Assembly (NCBI GenBank): GCA_024405235.1
Contig: JAKSPA010000007.1
Location: forward strand, 1 to 17,299
DNA length: 17,299 nt
Source: Lentisphaeria bacterium
GTDB lineage: Bacteria > Verrucomicrobiota > Lentisphaeria > Oligosphaerales > Oligosphaeraceae
Direction: 5' to 3'
The notes beneath the pieces are model-generated. The model ran no database searches and was not told where the DNA came from. It saw only the letters and a program-made list of their open reading frames with translations. Shown one piece after another: positions 8,905-16,066 of this stretch. How positions within the stretch are numbered: the stretch's first letter is position 1; the number at the start of each line of letters is the position of its first letter. The position numbers were made by a program, and so were the translations under genes.

Positions 8905-9411
8905 TTAGGCGGCTTGCTCTTTTTTCTCTAAGTAAGCATTGATGAGGCGGGCCAGCTGGCCGGCAGGAGCCTGCAGCAGACCCAACAGCTGTCCAAGCAG
9001 GACCTCGCGAGGCGGCAGATCGGCGAGGATATTGCAATCCTCTGCGCTCTGCAGTTTGCCCTCGAGATAACCAGCCTTGAAGCAGACTTTGGACTTCTTG
9101 TCCTCGCCAATTGCAGTCTTGGACAGTTCCTTGATCGCTTTCGCCATTGCAAGGGCGTCGTTGCTTCCGCTGACGACTGCGCTGGCCAAGCTCAGGTTCT
9201 GTTTTGCCAAATCGTCATAGCCCAGAACTTCGGCGGCCTTGCAGATCAGCGTGTTCTTCACAACGTGAACTTCGGCACCGATGCCAGCCAACTTGGCGCG
9301 GAATTCGCTGAATTCAGCGACGGTCAGATCGTTGAAGCCCATGATGAAAACAGGCTTGTTTTCCATAAGCCCTTTCACCACTTCCAACATTTGGATTTTT
9401 TCTGATCTCAT
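8905..9411 (-). CDS. rplJ: 50S ribosomal protein L10
   Basis: This is the 168-residue stalk-base protein that anchors L7/L12 dimers to 23S rRNA. The N-terminal RNA-binding domain includes the HVVKNTL segment (about 49-55). The C-terminal helix (about 133-168) is the usual L12 docking helix. The ATG at 9411 lies 3 nt after the rplA stop, and its Shine-Dalgarno AAGGAG lies in the last codons of rplA. There is therefore no room for the structured L10-binding leader that precedes rplJ in E. coli, and translation is probably coupled to rplA. Confidence 0.98.
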   Translation of the reverse strand: MRSEKIQMLEVVKGLMENKPVFIMGFNDLTVAEFSEFRAKLAGIGAEVHVVKNTLICKAAEVLGYDDLAKQNLSLASAVVSGSNDALAMAKAIKELSKTAIGEDKKSKVCFKAGYLEGKLQSAEDCNILADLPPREVLLGQLLGLLQAPAGQLARLINAYLEKKEQAA

Positions 9412-9414
9412 CGC

Positions 9415-10116
9415 TTATTTCTCCTTCAACTTAACATTGATGTCCAGCGGAATGCCAGGGCCCATGGTGGAGCACAGAGTGGCTGCCTTCATGTACTGTC
9501 CCTTGACGGCGACAGGACGGGCCTTGAGAATTGTGCTGAACGCAGTGTTGATGTTATCCAGAAGAGCCTCAGCATCGAAGGACAGCTTACCGACGGGCAT
9601 CATGACGCATCCCGCTTTGTCGCAGCGGTATTCGACACGACCTGCCTTTGCCTGCTGAACTGCGGTGGCAGTATCATCAGTGACGGTACCAGTCTTCGGG
9701 TTAGGCATGAGTCCGCGGGGACCCAGGACACGACCCAAAGTACGCACGTCCTTCATCGCGGCGGGAGTGGCGATAAGGATATCGAAATCCAGCCATCCGC
9801 CCTTGATCTTCTGCAGGAGTTCCTGGTAGCCGACTTCGTCTGCGCCTGCTGCCGTAGCGGCTCCGGCGGCTTCGCCGTCAGCGATGACCACGACCTTCTG
9901 AGTCTTACCAGTGCCGCGTGGGAGAACCACAGCGCCACGGACGATCTGATCGCTCTGGCGTGGGTCGATACCGAGCACGAACGCCATTTCGACAGTTTCG
10001 TCAAACTTCGCAGTCGGCATGGACTTCAGAAGATTCACGCCATCTGCGAAGGCATAATTCTTGCTGCGGTCCAGATTGGCGCAGCGAGAACGATAGAGTT
10101 TGCTTCTCTGCTTCAT
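9415..10116 (-). CDS. rplA: 50S ribosomal protein L1
   Basis: This is the 233-residue L1-stalk protein, which binds 23S rRNA and in many bacteria represses its own operon. The family signature is clear at residues 116-140 (ATPAAMKDVRTLGRVLGPRG followed by LMPNP). The ATG overlaps the rplK stop in an ATGA arrangement, so the two genes are translationally coupled. The gene is complete and of normal length. Cysteines at 13, 165, 170 and 215 are somewhat numerous but do not form an obvious metal motif. Confidence 0.99.
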   Translation of the reverse strand: MKQRSKLYRSRCANLDRSKNYAFADGVNLLKSMPTAKFDETVEMAFVLGIDPRQSDQIVRGAVVLPRGTGKTQKVVVIADGEAAGAATAAGADEVGYQELLQKIKGGWLDFDILIATPAAMKDVRTLGRVLGPRGLMPNPKTGTVTDDTATAVQQAKAGRVEYRCDKAGCVMMPVGKLSFDAEALLDNINTAFSTILKARPVAVKGQYMKAATLCSTMGPGIPLDINVKLKEK

Positions 10117-10538
10117 TCTACCACCTCGATGCCCATGCTGCGAGCTGTTCCGGCAATGACTTTCACTGCCGCATCCACACTACGAGAATTGAGGTCTGCC
10201 TTCTTAGTCTCCGCAATCGCCTCGAGGTCCTTGCGTGTGACTTTGCCGACCTTCTCCGAACCCGGTGTCTTCGCGCCAGCCGAGATACCAGCTGCCTTTT
10301 TCAGCAGCACAGCGGCGGGCGGAGACTTGGTGATGAAGGTGAAAGAACGATCCTGATAGACCGTGATCACCACAGGAATCACCAACCCGGCCTGACTCTG
10401 GGTTGCAGCATTGAACTGCTTGCAGAACGACATGATGTTCACGCCTGCCTGACCCAATGCCGGACCTACTGGAGGTGCGGGATTGGCGGCGCCTGCGGGA
10501 ATCTGCAGTCGAACTACACCCGTGACTTTTTTTGCCAT
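10113..10538 (-). CDS. rplK: 50S ribosomal protein L11
   Basis: This is the 141-residue protein of the GTPase-associated centre, which binds 23S rRNA helices 43/44 and is needed for stringent-response sensing by RelA-type enzymes. The N-terminal domain carries the proline-rich PAPPVGPALGQAGVNIMSFC stretch (20-39), which faces the thiostrepton site. The C-terminal RNA-binding domain ends GTARSMGIEVVE. It is the first gene of the visible cluster, with AGGA about 10 nt upstream of the ATG. secE and nusG, which usually precede it, are absent from the window. Confidence 0.99.
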   Translation of the reverse strand: MAKKVTGVVRLQIPAGAANPAPPVGPALGQAGVNIMSFCKQFNAATQSQAGLVIPVVITVYQDRSFTFITKSPPAAVLLKKAAGISAGAKTPGSEKVGKVTRKDLEAIAETKKADLNSRSVDAAVKVIAGTARSMGIEVVE

Positions 10539-10795
10539 CGTGTTTGTTCCTATCGGACATCCTCTGGTAAGCAGTGGCAGGACCTCTCCCAGAAAATGTC
10601 ACTTTTCTCATGTTACACGAATGTTCCCACAAGGGCACATCCGGCCTGCCAACAAAAACGGTCGCTTAATGTAATACGTTGTCAAGAGATTGCAAATGAC
10701 TTACGCCAATTCGCGACAGTTTTTTTCATTCTCCAAGCGACAAAAGCGACTTCCAGCAGCTTTGCCGCACATTGGTTCTTGAATCGGCGGCTATT
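10539..10795 (-). promoter_or_regulatory. rplK operon leader region
   Basis: This 257-nt region lies between the RTX-protein stop and rplK and contains no credible gene. It holds a candidate promoter (10668-10695) followed by a leader of about 120 nt. The leader has two copies of GGATGT (minus strand, 10637-10642 and 10557-10562) and short stems such as CTGG/CCAG. L1 represses the L11-L1 operon in E. coli by binding the rplK leader, so an L1 site here is plausible, but I cannot fold it convincingly. I see no intrinsic terminator for the upstream RTX gene. Confidence 0.5.
10668..10695 (-). promoter_or_regulatory. Candidate sigma-70 promoter for rplK operon
   Basis: On the minus strand, TTGCAA (10695-10690) and TACATT (10673-10668) are 16 nt apart. 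A TTGACA hexamer (10685-10680) lies between them but has no good -10 at the right distance. The same TTGCAA with 16-nt spacing precedes the Pmp-like gene at 15475, which modestly supports this choice. Confidence 0.4.
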
Positions 10796-12781
10796 TCACT
10801 TCCCTGCGAGAGTGTTGAAACATCGCGCGGACGAATCCGCATCGAAAACGCCCAGTTCCTTCAAGTAATCATAGTTGCAACCAGCGAACATCGCTCCATC
10901 TGCCTTTCCGAAGAGCATCTTTTCGGAAAGATTGTCTGCTGTCAGTCCCATCACGGAAATTGATGAACCGTCATCAAGAGCGATCATCGCGGTCCCTTTA
11001 TCATAATTATATATAATGGAAGGATTGATGCCATCGTCGAACCAGAATACGAAATCTTCTTCTGGGTTCAATTCGACGACATCGCATCCAGAGGCATGAC
11101 CGAAAGCATAGATGTTCTGCCCGCCAAGCCCAATCAGCAAATCATCGCCGGCCCCTCCCGCCAGAAGGTCGTTTCCTGCGCCTCCCACCAGTTCATCGTT
11201 TCCAGAATCGCCGAGCAGTCTCGCGCCGTCATTGCCCCCCCAAAGGATATCATTACCATCGCCGCCGCGCAAAATGACATTTTGGTTGGCATCATCGGCG
11301 TGCTCCATCGAGAGATCGATCAGATCATCTCCTGCACCAGCACGAATTTCGGTAATTGCCTTCAGACGGGCATCGGTTTCATTGACGTCGTTTGGCATAT
11401 CAGTGAATATATCGTCGGCGAAAAGTGCGTCATCGGAATCCGTGAGCATCACAAGCGCGGCGTCGCTGCCGCTCCATACCACATCGTCGTAACGATTCTT
11501 TCCCGCCATGCCGCGATATTCTCCAATCTCCGCATTGAATGCACAGAAAGAGAAATCCCATACTCCTGATGCCACTGGAAGGATTACGTCTGCCACGCGA
11601 TCGTCGACCGTCTGGACAAGCTGACTGCCCGCCTTGATTTCATTGACATCGCAATAGACATCGTCGCCCCACTCTTTTTCTGATGCCTTTCTTCCTGCCA
11701 CCAAAAGAGTTGCGTTCTTATCCACATAAACGGAGAGCTCTTTGGCGAAAGTCTTTGACACTGTATAATTGCCTAGAGATTCATCCAGTGACAACAGAAC
11801 GTATGAACATTCGTCCTTGACAAACGCCAACGACCAGTCGGCAGCATAGCCCATGTAATAGACATCGTCGCCCTGCCCTAACGCGTTGGACGTCGTCAGC
11901 TCGCCGAGCTTCTCGTCGGCGACGTAAAGTTCTGCGGAAAAATCGTATGCTGCGGCATTTCCAGCCAATTTATACAAACCGTATTCCTGACTGGACGAAA
12001 GGGAAATCGAAACAGCGCCGAATGCGCATTTTTCCCAATCGGATATGATCGCTCCATCTTCAGTGGTTCGAGTCTGAAGGGCAAAGACCACCTCTGCGCC
12101 GCTGGCATCCACTTCGCCCAAAAGCACAGGTGCCTCAGCCAATGCGATTGTCCCCTTCAATTTAGTCTTGTCCCCCAAGCGGCAATTGGCACCTTTGGCT
12201 ACAGTCATCGTATCTATCGTTGACTCATACAACGTGCTTACGGTGCCTTCGGCATTCACTGTCACATTGACAACCGTGCTGTCGTACTGCACACCAAGAT
12301 AGCCTCCCGACGCCACCGTGATATTCTGTCCGACACTGGCCAGAAACAATGTAAGATTGCCGCCCTTGCAAATCTCGCCATTTGTGATCGCACTGCCATT
12401 GTAGGCATTCGTCTTGCCGCCTTCAAGCACCGTCACACCATTGAGAACACCACCGGCTTCAACACGGACAATGCTACTTGCAACGACATTTTCAGCGATG
12501 CCCGAGATCTCCAACAGCGGGCTTTGGATATTGCCGACAGCCGACAGAACGGTCACATCGCTGCACTGCGCCCCTGCATCGATTGTCATTTCGCCGCCAG
12601 GCCCGATTGTGATATCGGAAACGCTGCCGCCCTCCTGCGCCCATATCCTATAGTAATTTGGGAATGGCCCCTCTTCCTTATAGGCCAGTTCATATCCCGA
12701 CAGCGAGACATGGAAGCCTACATTCCTTTTGCCATTCTCGTCGTAATGATATAGCCAAACATTTTGAACAATCACCGCCAT
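10796..12781 (-). CDS. AIDA-like/RTX repeat protein, probable secreted or surface protein
   Basis: This 661-residue protein combines two repeat types. Residues about 50-215 are AIDA-like beta-solenoid repeats (pattern V-x-x-GG-x-x-x-x-V-T-V). Residues about 265-335 (YGLYKLAGNAAAYDFS onward) look like the short beta domain that often follows such repeats. Residues 480-560 hold RTX calcium-binding nonapeptides: one isolated copy at 482-490 and six tandem copies at 506-559. The C-terminal part, with FGHASGCDVVEL and DDGSSISVMGL, resembles the usual post-RTX region. The start at 12781 has GAGAGG about 8 nt upstream. No N-terminal signal peptide is visible, so type I (ABC) secretion through the C-terminus is the likely route. 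No beta-barrel autotransporter domain is present. It lies downstream of the small acidic gene and its terminator and upstream of rplK. The specific function is unknown; adhesion or a surface layer is a guess. Confidence 0.85.
   Translation of the reverse strand: MAVIVQNVWLYHYDENGKRNVGFHVSLSGYELAYKEEGPFPNYYRIWAQEGGSVSDITIGPGGEMTIDAGAQCSDVTVLSAVGNIQSPLLEISGIAENVVASSIVRVEAGGVLNGVTVLEGGKTNAYNGSAITNGEICKGGNLTLFLASVGQNITVASGGYLGVQYDSTVVNVTVNAEGTVSTLYESTIDTMTVAKGANCRLGDKTKLKGTIALAEAPVLLGEVDASGAEVVFALQTRTTEDGAIISDWEKCAFGAVSISLSSSQEYGLYKLAGNAAAYDFSAELYVADEKLGELTTSNALGQGDDVYYMGYAADWSLAFVKDECSYVLLSLDESLGNYTVSKTFAKELSVYVDKNATLLVAGRKASEKEWGDDVYCDVNEIKAGSQLVQTVDDRVADVILPVASGVWDFSFCAFNAEIGEYRGMAGKNRYDDVVWSGSDAALVMLTDSDDALFADDIFTDMPNDVNETDARLKAITEIRAGAGDDLIDLSMEHADDANQNVILRGGDGNDILWGGNDGARLLGDSGNDELVGGAGNDLLAGGAGDDLLIGLGGQNIYAFGHASGCDVVELNPEEDFVFWFDDGINPSIIYNYDKGTAMIALDDGSSISVMGLTADNLSEKMLFGKADGAMFAGCNYDYLKELGVFDADSSARCFNTLAGK
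11105..11266 (-). repeat. Six tandem RTX nonapeptide repeats
   Basis: These bases encode residues 506-559 of the 661-residue protein. Copies read GGDGNDILW, GGNDGARLL, GDSGNDELV, GGAGNDLLA, GGAGDDLLI and GLGGQNIYA. Copies 1, 4 and 5 fit the GGxGxDxLx calcium-binding consensus best. Copies 2 and 6 are degenerate and lack the key Asp, so only part of the array should bind calcium. Confidence 0.9.
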
Positions 12782-12829
12782 TGGCTGAATCCTCTCTTTT
12801 TCTTGATTTTTCTGCTTTTCAGATAATTT

Positions 12830-12857
12830 AGCATAAAAAAAAAGGCGTGATCACCAA
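12830..12857 (-). promoter_or_regulatory. Candidate promoter for the AIDA/RTX gene, overlapping a terminator
   Basis: On the minus strand TTGGTG (12857-12852) and TATGCT (12835-12830) are separated by 16 nt. The -35 lies in the loop and 3' arm of the preceding terminator hairpin, and the spacer includes its T-run. It would give the RTX gene its own start about 40 nt before the ATG. The match is moderate; low-level read-through is the alternative. Confidence 0.3.
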
Positions 12858-12868
12858 AGACCACGCCT
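12835..12868 (-). terminator. Intrinsic terminator after the small acidic gene
   Basis: On the minus strand a 10-bp stem AGGCGTGGTC/GATCACGCCT, with one G-T wobble and a 6-nt loop, is followed by an unbroken run of T (nine including the stem's last base). It lies 28 nt downstream of the 60-residue gene and should end the transcript of the Pmp-like gene and the small gene. There is no matching T-run on the plus strand. Confidence 0.9.
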
Positions 12869-12896
12869 AAAAGATTCAAATGTTCCCAGTCGCTCT

Positions 12897-13079
12897 TTAC
12901 GGAATGTCCTCCGCATCCGCATCTTCTGGAATATCCTCGTCCTCAGCATCATCGTATGCTTCCCATTTCTTATTTAGCGGGAGCAAATCGTTATTTCTTC
13001 CGCTTTCGCCTGCGAACACTCCTCCTGGCACGTCGAGTTCCAGAAGTTCGGGAACCACATAGATCAAATTGCTATTCAT
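12897..13079 (-). CDS. Small acidic protein with Gly-Gly motif, unknown function
   Basis: This is a 60-residue protein beginning MNSNLIYVV. I chose the ATG at 13079 because a perfect AAGGAG lies 8 nt upstream; the longer frame from 13142 has no such site. The N-terminal half reads YVVPELLELDVPGG-VFAGES, with Val at -4 relative to the Gly-Gly (residues 19-20). This loosely resembles the double-glycine leaders cut by C39-peptidase ABC exporters. The remaining 40 residues are hydrophilic and end in a very acidic tail with the repeat EDIP-EDADA-EDIP. The gene lies 74 nt after the 773-residue Pmp-like gene and directly before a strong terminator, so the two are probably co-transcribed. It has no cysteines and no membrane segment. 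I do not recognise the family. The Y-x-x-P-E start followed by an A-G-E-S stretch recalls uncharacterised short proteins of gut bacteria, from memory only. Confidence 0.75.
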   Translation of the reverse strand: MNSNLIYVVPELLELDVPGGVFAGESGRNNDLLPLNKKWEAYDDAEDEDIPEDADAEDIP

Positions 13080-13153
13080 TGTAAAATCTCCTTGTGCATC
13101 AGAAGGAACCACAGTCTCAATCACACGCGCATCCTTCTGCAAATCCTTGAATT

Positions 13154-15475
13154 CTATGCCACTGCAATCTGCAGAGTGTTGTTGACCCTGCTCACGTTGT
13201 AACCAGAGGTCACGAGAGCACCAGAGCCATTATAGACCTTGACTGTTGCCTTGTCGAAGCCATCGAGCGCCGCGTCAGAACCCGTCATGAACGTGCATGT
13301 GCTTGCACCATCCCACCCCTTGAGATTGATGGTATCTCCTGCAAAGTTGTTTTCGGCATCAGTCGCGGTCCAGTTCAGATTGACCATATTGCCGGAAAGA
13401 TCAAAGTTCCATGTATCGACAAGATGCAGATCCGTATAGGTATCCAAAGTGACAGAAGAACCGGAGAATGTCACCGTGTCGAAATTGAAGAAGTCGGCGT
13501 GAATGGTTCCGCTGAAGCCATTGAATTCCAGCGAACGATCGCCACTGACGCATTTCAAGTAGTCATCGTGCGAGGCACTTGCGTAGTCCCTCTCGTTCTG
13601 GCTGCCACCGTAGATGCGGCCGATGCCATCCGTGCATCCGCTGAAATCCAGATTCTCGCCGCTACCACTGAAGACGACTTTCGTGTTGCCGGAAATCTTT
13701 CCTTCGCTCTGGCTGCCTGCAAAGACCGCCGTATTGAACTTCACCTTGTTTTCGCTGCAGTCAATGATTACAGTCACATTGCCTTCTATATGCGTATTGT
13801 TGTCGGCCAGATAGTCATACTGAGCGCAGGAACCGCCGTAGACATAATCCTTGAAGGTACCGCCGTTGATATACAAATCAACTCTTCCAACAATCTCGGA
13901 AGTAGCCATATTGGCATCTTCGTTGGCAGCGTCCGACATCGCATAGCCGCCTGCATAGACACGGCCATAGAAGACACCGCCGTTGATGGTCAGCGTGGAA
14001 GCGCCCTGGTTGATGATTCCGCCATAGTTGCCAGTACTGCCATTGCCGACAATCTTTCCGAAATAGCCGCCATTGACGGTAGTGCTGATTGCACCAGCGT
14101 TATAAGTGATTCCGGTGCTGAGAATTTCGGCGCCGCCATAGACAGTTCCGGCCTTCTTCGTGCCGACGAAACCGATTTGAAGTTCGCTGCCGCCGCTGGT
14201 GACTTCAGTAGCAGAACTGATGCTTCCTTCGCCAGTGACCTTGAGAACCTTTGTTGACGAAAGAGCAATGTTGTCCAGAGTCAGACTGCATGGATTCGCC
14301 TCCTCTGGCGCGATTTCAACCTTGTCACCGCCGTAAATATGTCCGCCATAGGTCAGATTGCTCATGCTGAACCAATTGTCCGCTGCGAAGATATCGCCGT
14401 TGATGATGTACTTTCCTGGATCAATAGGTGTCGCGCCGTACTCGTCGCCCTGATCGCCGACAATCTCTTTAGCGCCACCCGCTACGACCTCATCAAATGA
14501 CTCGCTGTAAACGGTTTCCGGTTCAGCAAAGCCAACCCCTTGCACACTTTGTGAAGCCACACAGCCATAGAATGTGACTGCTGCACTCAGGATGCTATCA
14601 GTTGCGTTGAATGAAAGACCTTCATGGTTGGCAATGCTGTCATCAACACCCTTGTAGGTGACCTCTGTATCTGCAGTCAACCCACTTGCCTTCAAGACAT
14701 TAACAGAGTCACCGACTAGAGTATAGTCGCTTCCTGAATTGACAATGATGGCGGTATCGTTCTGCACGCCATTGGTTAGAGTCACCATGTCACCATTGTT
14801 CAGTTCAATGGTGTTGTTTGCGCCGAGTACTCCATCAAATGAAATCGCCCCAGTATTGCCGAAAATCAGCTTCGCATTGTCAGCGACACTTGCAGTTCCA
14901 CCTACCACCATGACACTGGCGCTTATTGTGTTCTCGCCACTGAAAACAACTGAACTGGCTCCATTGACATAGATGCTATCCGCGCCTGTAAAAAATCTGG
15001 AATCAATGATTTCGCAGCTGTAGATTCCGTCCAGATAAAGCGCACCGCCAAACGAAGCCTGGTTTCCTTGGAAATCTGTGCGACTGATGCTGAGCGTGGT
15101 GGAAGTACCAGATGCATATATTGCGCCGCCGAGACCATCCACGCCGACCGAACTATTGCCCCTGAAATACCCAACGCCAAGGTTGAGCGCACCAGCATTC
15201 ATAAATAATGCGCCGCCACTGCCATCGGTCTCGTTGGACGTGAAATCAAAAGTAAACAACGAAAGAGAAGCGCCTTCGTCCTCAATGCTGATAGCACCGC
15301 CATTCGATGCATAGCAGCCAGAAAAAGTGCCACTATTGATTGACACCGTCGCGGCACCATTGATTATGATAGCCTCGCCATTACCCTCAAAAGCTGTCCC
15401 TGTTTGCGCTCCAGTAAACACAAAAGAGTCAAGCTCAACTACACCACTCTCTATTTCTTGACGTTCAAAACTCAT
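13154..15475 (-). CDS. Pmp-like beta-helix surface protein (773 residues)
   Basis: The N-terminal third carries chlamydial polymorphic-membrane-protein-style repeats: GGAI/GGAL at 59-62, 87-90, 116-119 and 143-146, with FTSN (78-81), FRGN (104-107) and FQGN (135-138). A module at about 269-345 (EVTYKG, EGLS, TFYG, YSESF, AGGAKEIVG) is shared with the divergent gene at 16192. The second half has another repeat type, INGGxFxxxVYGG (for example 467-477, 497-510, 536-549). The start at 15475 is preferred because AAGGA lies 7 nt upstream; the frame extends 18 codons further, to 15529, without a ribosome site. There is no Sec signal peptide and no recognisable C-terminal beta-barrel, so this is not a classical autotransporter. 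The C-terminus ends in NNTLQIAVA. It has a good promoter and is probably co-transcribed with the 60-residue gene. Surface adhesion or display is inferred from the repeat family. Confidence 0.82.
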   Translation of the reverse strand: MSFERQEIESGVVELDSFVFTGAQTGTAFEGNGEAIIINGAATVSINSGTFSGCYASNGGAISIEDEGASLSLFTFDFTSNETDGSGGALFMNAGALNLGVGYFRGNSSVGVDGLGGAIYASGTSTTLSISRTDFQGNQASFGGALYLDGIYSCEIIDSRFFTGADSIYVNGASSVVFSGENTISASVMVVGGTASVADNAKLIFGNTGAISFDGVLGANNTIELNNGDMVTLTNGVQNDTAIIVNSGSDYTLVGDSVNVLKASGLTADTEVTYKGVDDSIANHEGLSFNATDSILSAAVTFYGCVASQSVQGVGFAEPETVYSESFDEVVAGGAKEIVGDQGDEYGATPIDPGKYIINGDIFAADNWFSMSNLTYGGHIYGGDKVEIAPEEANPCSLTLDNIALSSTKVLKVTGEGSISSATEVTSGGSELQIGFVGTKKAGTVYGGAEILSTGITYNAGAISTTVNGGYFGKIVGNGSTGNYGGIINQGASTLTINGGVFYGRVYAGGYAMSDAANEDANMATSEIVGRVDLYINGGTFKDYVYGGSCAQYDYLADNNTHIEGNVTVIIDCSENKVKFNTAVFAGSQSEGKISGNTKVVFSGSGENLDFSGCTDGIGRIYGGSQNERDYASASHDDYLKCVSGDRSLEFNGFSGTIHADFFNFDTVTFSGSSVTLDTYTDLHLVDTWNFDLSGNMVNLNWTATDAENNFAGDTINLKGWDGASTCTFMTGSDAALDGFDKATVKVYNGSGALVTSGYNVSRVNNTLQIAVA
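15038..15301 (-). repeat. GGA[IL]/FxxN repeat block (Pmp-type)
   Basis: These bases encode residues 59-146 of the 773-residue protein. The block has four GGAI/GGAL and three FxxN motifs alternating every 26-31 residues. This alternation defines chlamydial Pmp repeats and predicts a right-handed parallel beta-helix. Confidence 0.8.
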
Positions 15476-15572
15476 TTTTTTCCTTTTTTTCTGCCAAATC
15501 GTGTTTGACAATGAAAGAAATTGCCACAATCAGCACAAGATAGAAATTTGTTAGATTTTCAGCGATTTATGT

Positions 15573-15600
15573 ATTATAATTCCTCTTTTGTCTATTGCAA
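15573..15600 (-). promoter_or_regulatory. Sigma-70-type promoter for the Pmp-like gene
   Basis: On the minus strand TTGCAA (15600-15595) and a perfect TATAAT (15578-15573) are 16 nt apart. Initiation near 15566 would give an untranslated leader of about 90 nt before the ATG at 15475. It is the best promoter match in the window. Confidence 0.7.
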
Positions 15601-16066
15601 ATATTGAAATGGCATTTTGCCCTTTTTTCAAATAAAAAAAGCAATTCCCTTTTCCATGAAACGGAAGGCGCAAACGGAAGAAGCGTTTTTGAGTAAACTC
15701 TGTTCGCGTTTGAACATTTTATCGTTTTTTGCACAAAAGTGCTCCGGTTGACATCAAAAAACAGCCTTCAAAAACGCCAAAGGCCTCCAGAAGCGTCAGA
15801 GAAGCCCGCCACGCGCATTCACCCCCTTTTGCGTATATATATACCTGTCGAGCAAAACACCCCCTATTTTGGCCGTTTTTCGCAATGCACCCCCAAAATA
15901 TATGTTTAATGAAAATAGCGGCACATCGACAAAGCAATGCCTCTTATGCATGACAAAGGCGTTTTTTCAGAACTTATTTCTTTTTTTGCACGAGTGTCCA
16001 AATTGCACATAAATCATCACCGAAATGACGATTATTGACCATTATTATAACTTGGCGTCAAAGCAC
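15601..16066. other. AT-rich divergent intergenic region without a credible gene
   Basis: This is the middle of the 716-nt gap between two divergent surface-protein genes. Overlapping 72- and 74-codon frames on the two strands lack convincing ribosome sites and recognisable content. The region holds a 12-nt palindrome GTATATATATAC (15833-15844), a GCAC-AAAA-GTGC stem (15731-15742) and three CACCCCC copies listed separately. I see no tRNA or recognised riboswitch. Confidence 0.5.
15820..15894. repeat. Three CACCCCC (GGGGGTG) direct repeats
   Basis: CACCCCC occurs at 15820-15826, 15858-15864 and 15888-15894. On the minus strand each copy has a T/A-rich stretch before GGGGGTG, followed by a short segment containing GC (GGGGGTGCATTGC, GGGGGTGTTTTGC, GGGGGTGAATGCG). 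Spacings are 38 and 30 nt. They could be binding sites for a regulator of the divergent genes; nothing else supports that. Confidence 0.4.

Noticed and set aside
9918..10868. 316-codon plus-strand frame across rplA, rplK and the leader
   Set aside because: It runs opposite two certain ribosomal-protein genes and has no ribosome site or recognisable domain.
13080..13142. Longer start for the small acidic gene (81 codons)
   Set aside because: The internal ATG at 13079 has a perfect AAGGAG 8 nt upstream; the extension carries that ribosome site within it.
15476..15529. Upstream start for the Pmp-like protein (18 extra residues, MWQFLSLSNTIWQKKRKK)
   Set aside because: It has no ribosome site upstream, and the extension is not a signal peptide because its basic residues follow the hydrophobic part. 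The ATG at 15475 has AAGGA 7 nt upstream.
15820..15894. GGGGGTG copies as a G-quadruplex
   Set aside because: Only three G-runs are present and they are 25-33 nt apart; a stable intramolecular quadruplex normally needs four close runs.
15719..15953. Overlapping 72- and 74-codon frames on both strands of the divergent intergenic region
   Set aside because: Neither has a good ribosome site. The minus frame's apparent repeats come from the GGGGGTG copies, and base composition is low-complexity.
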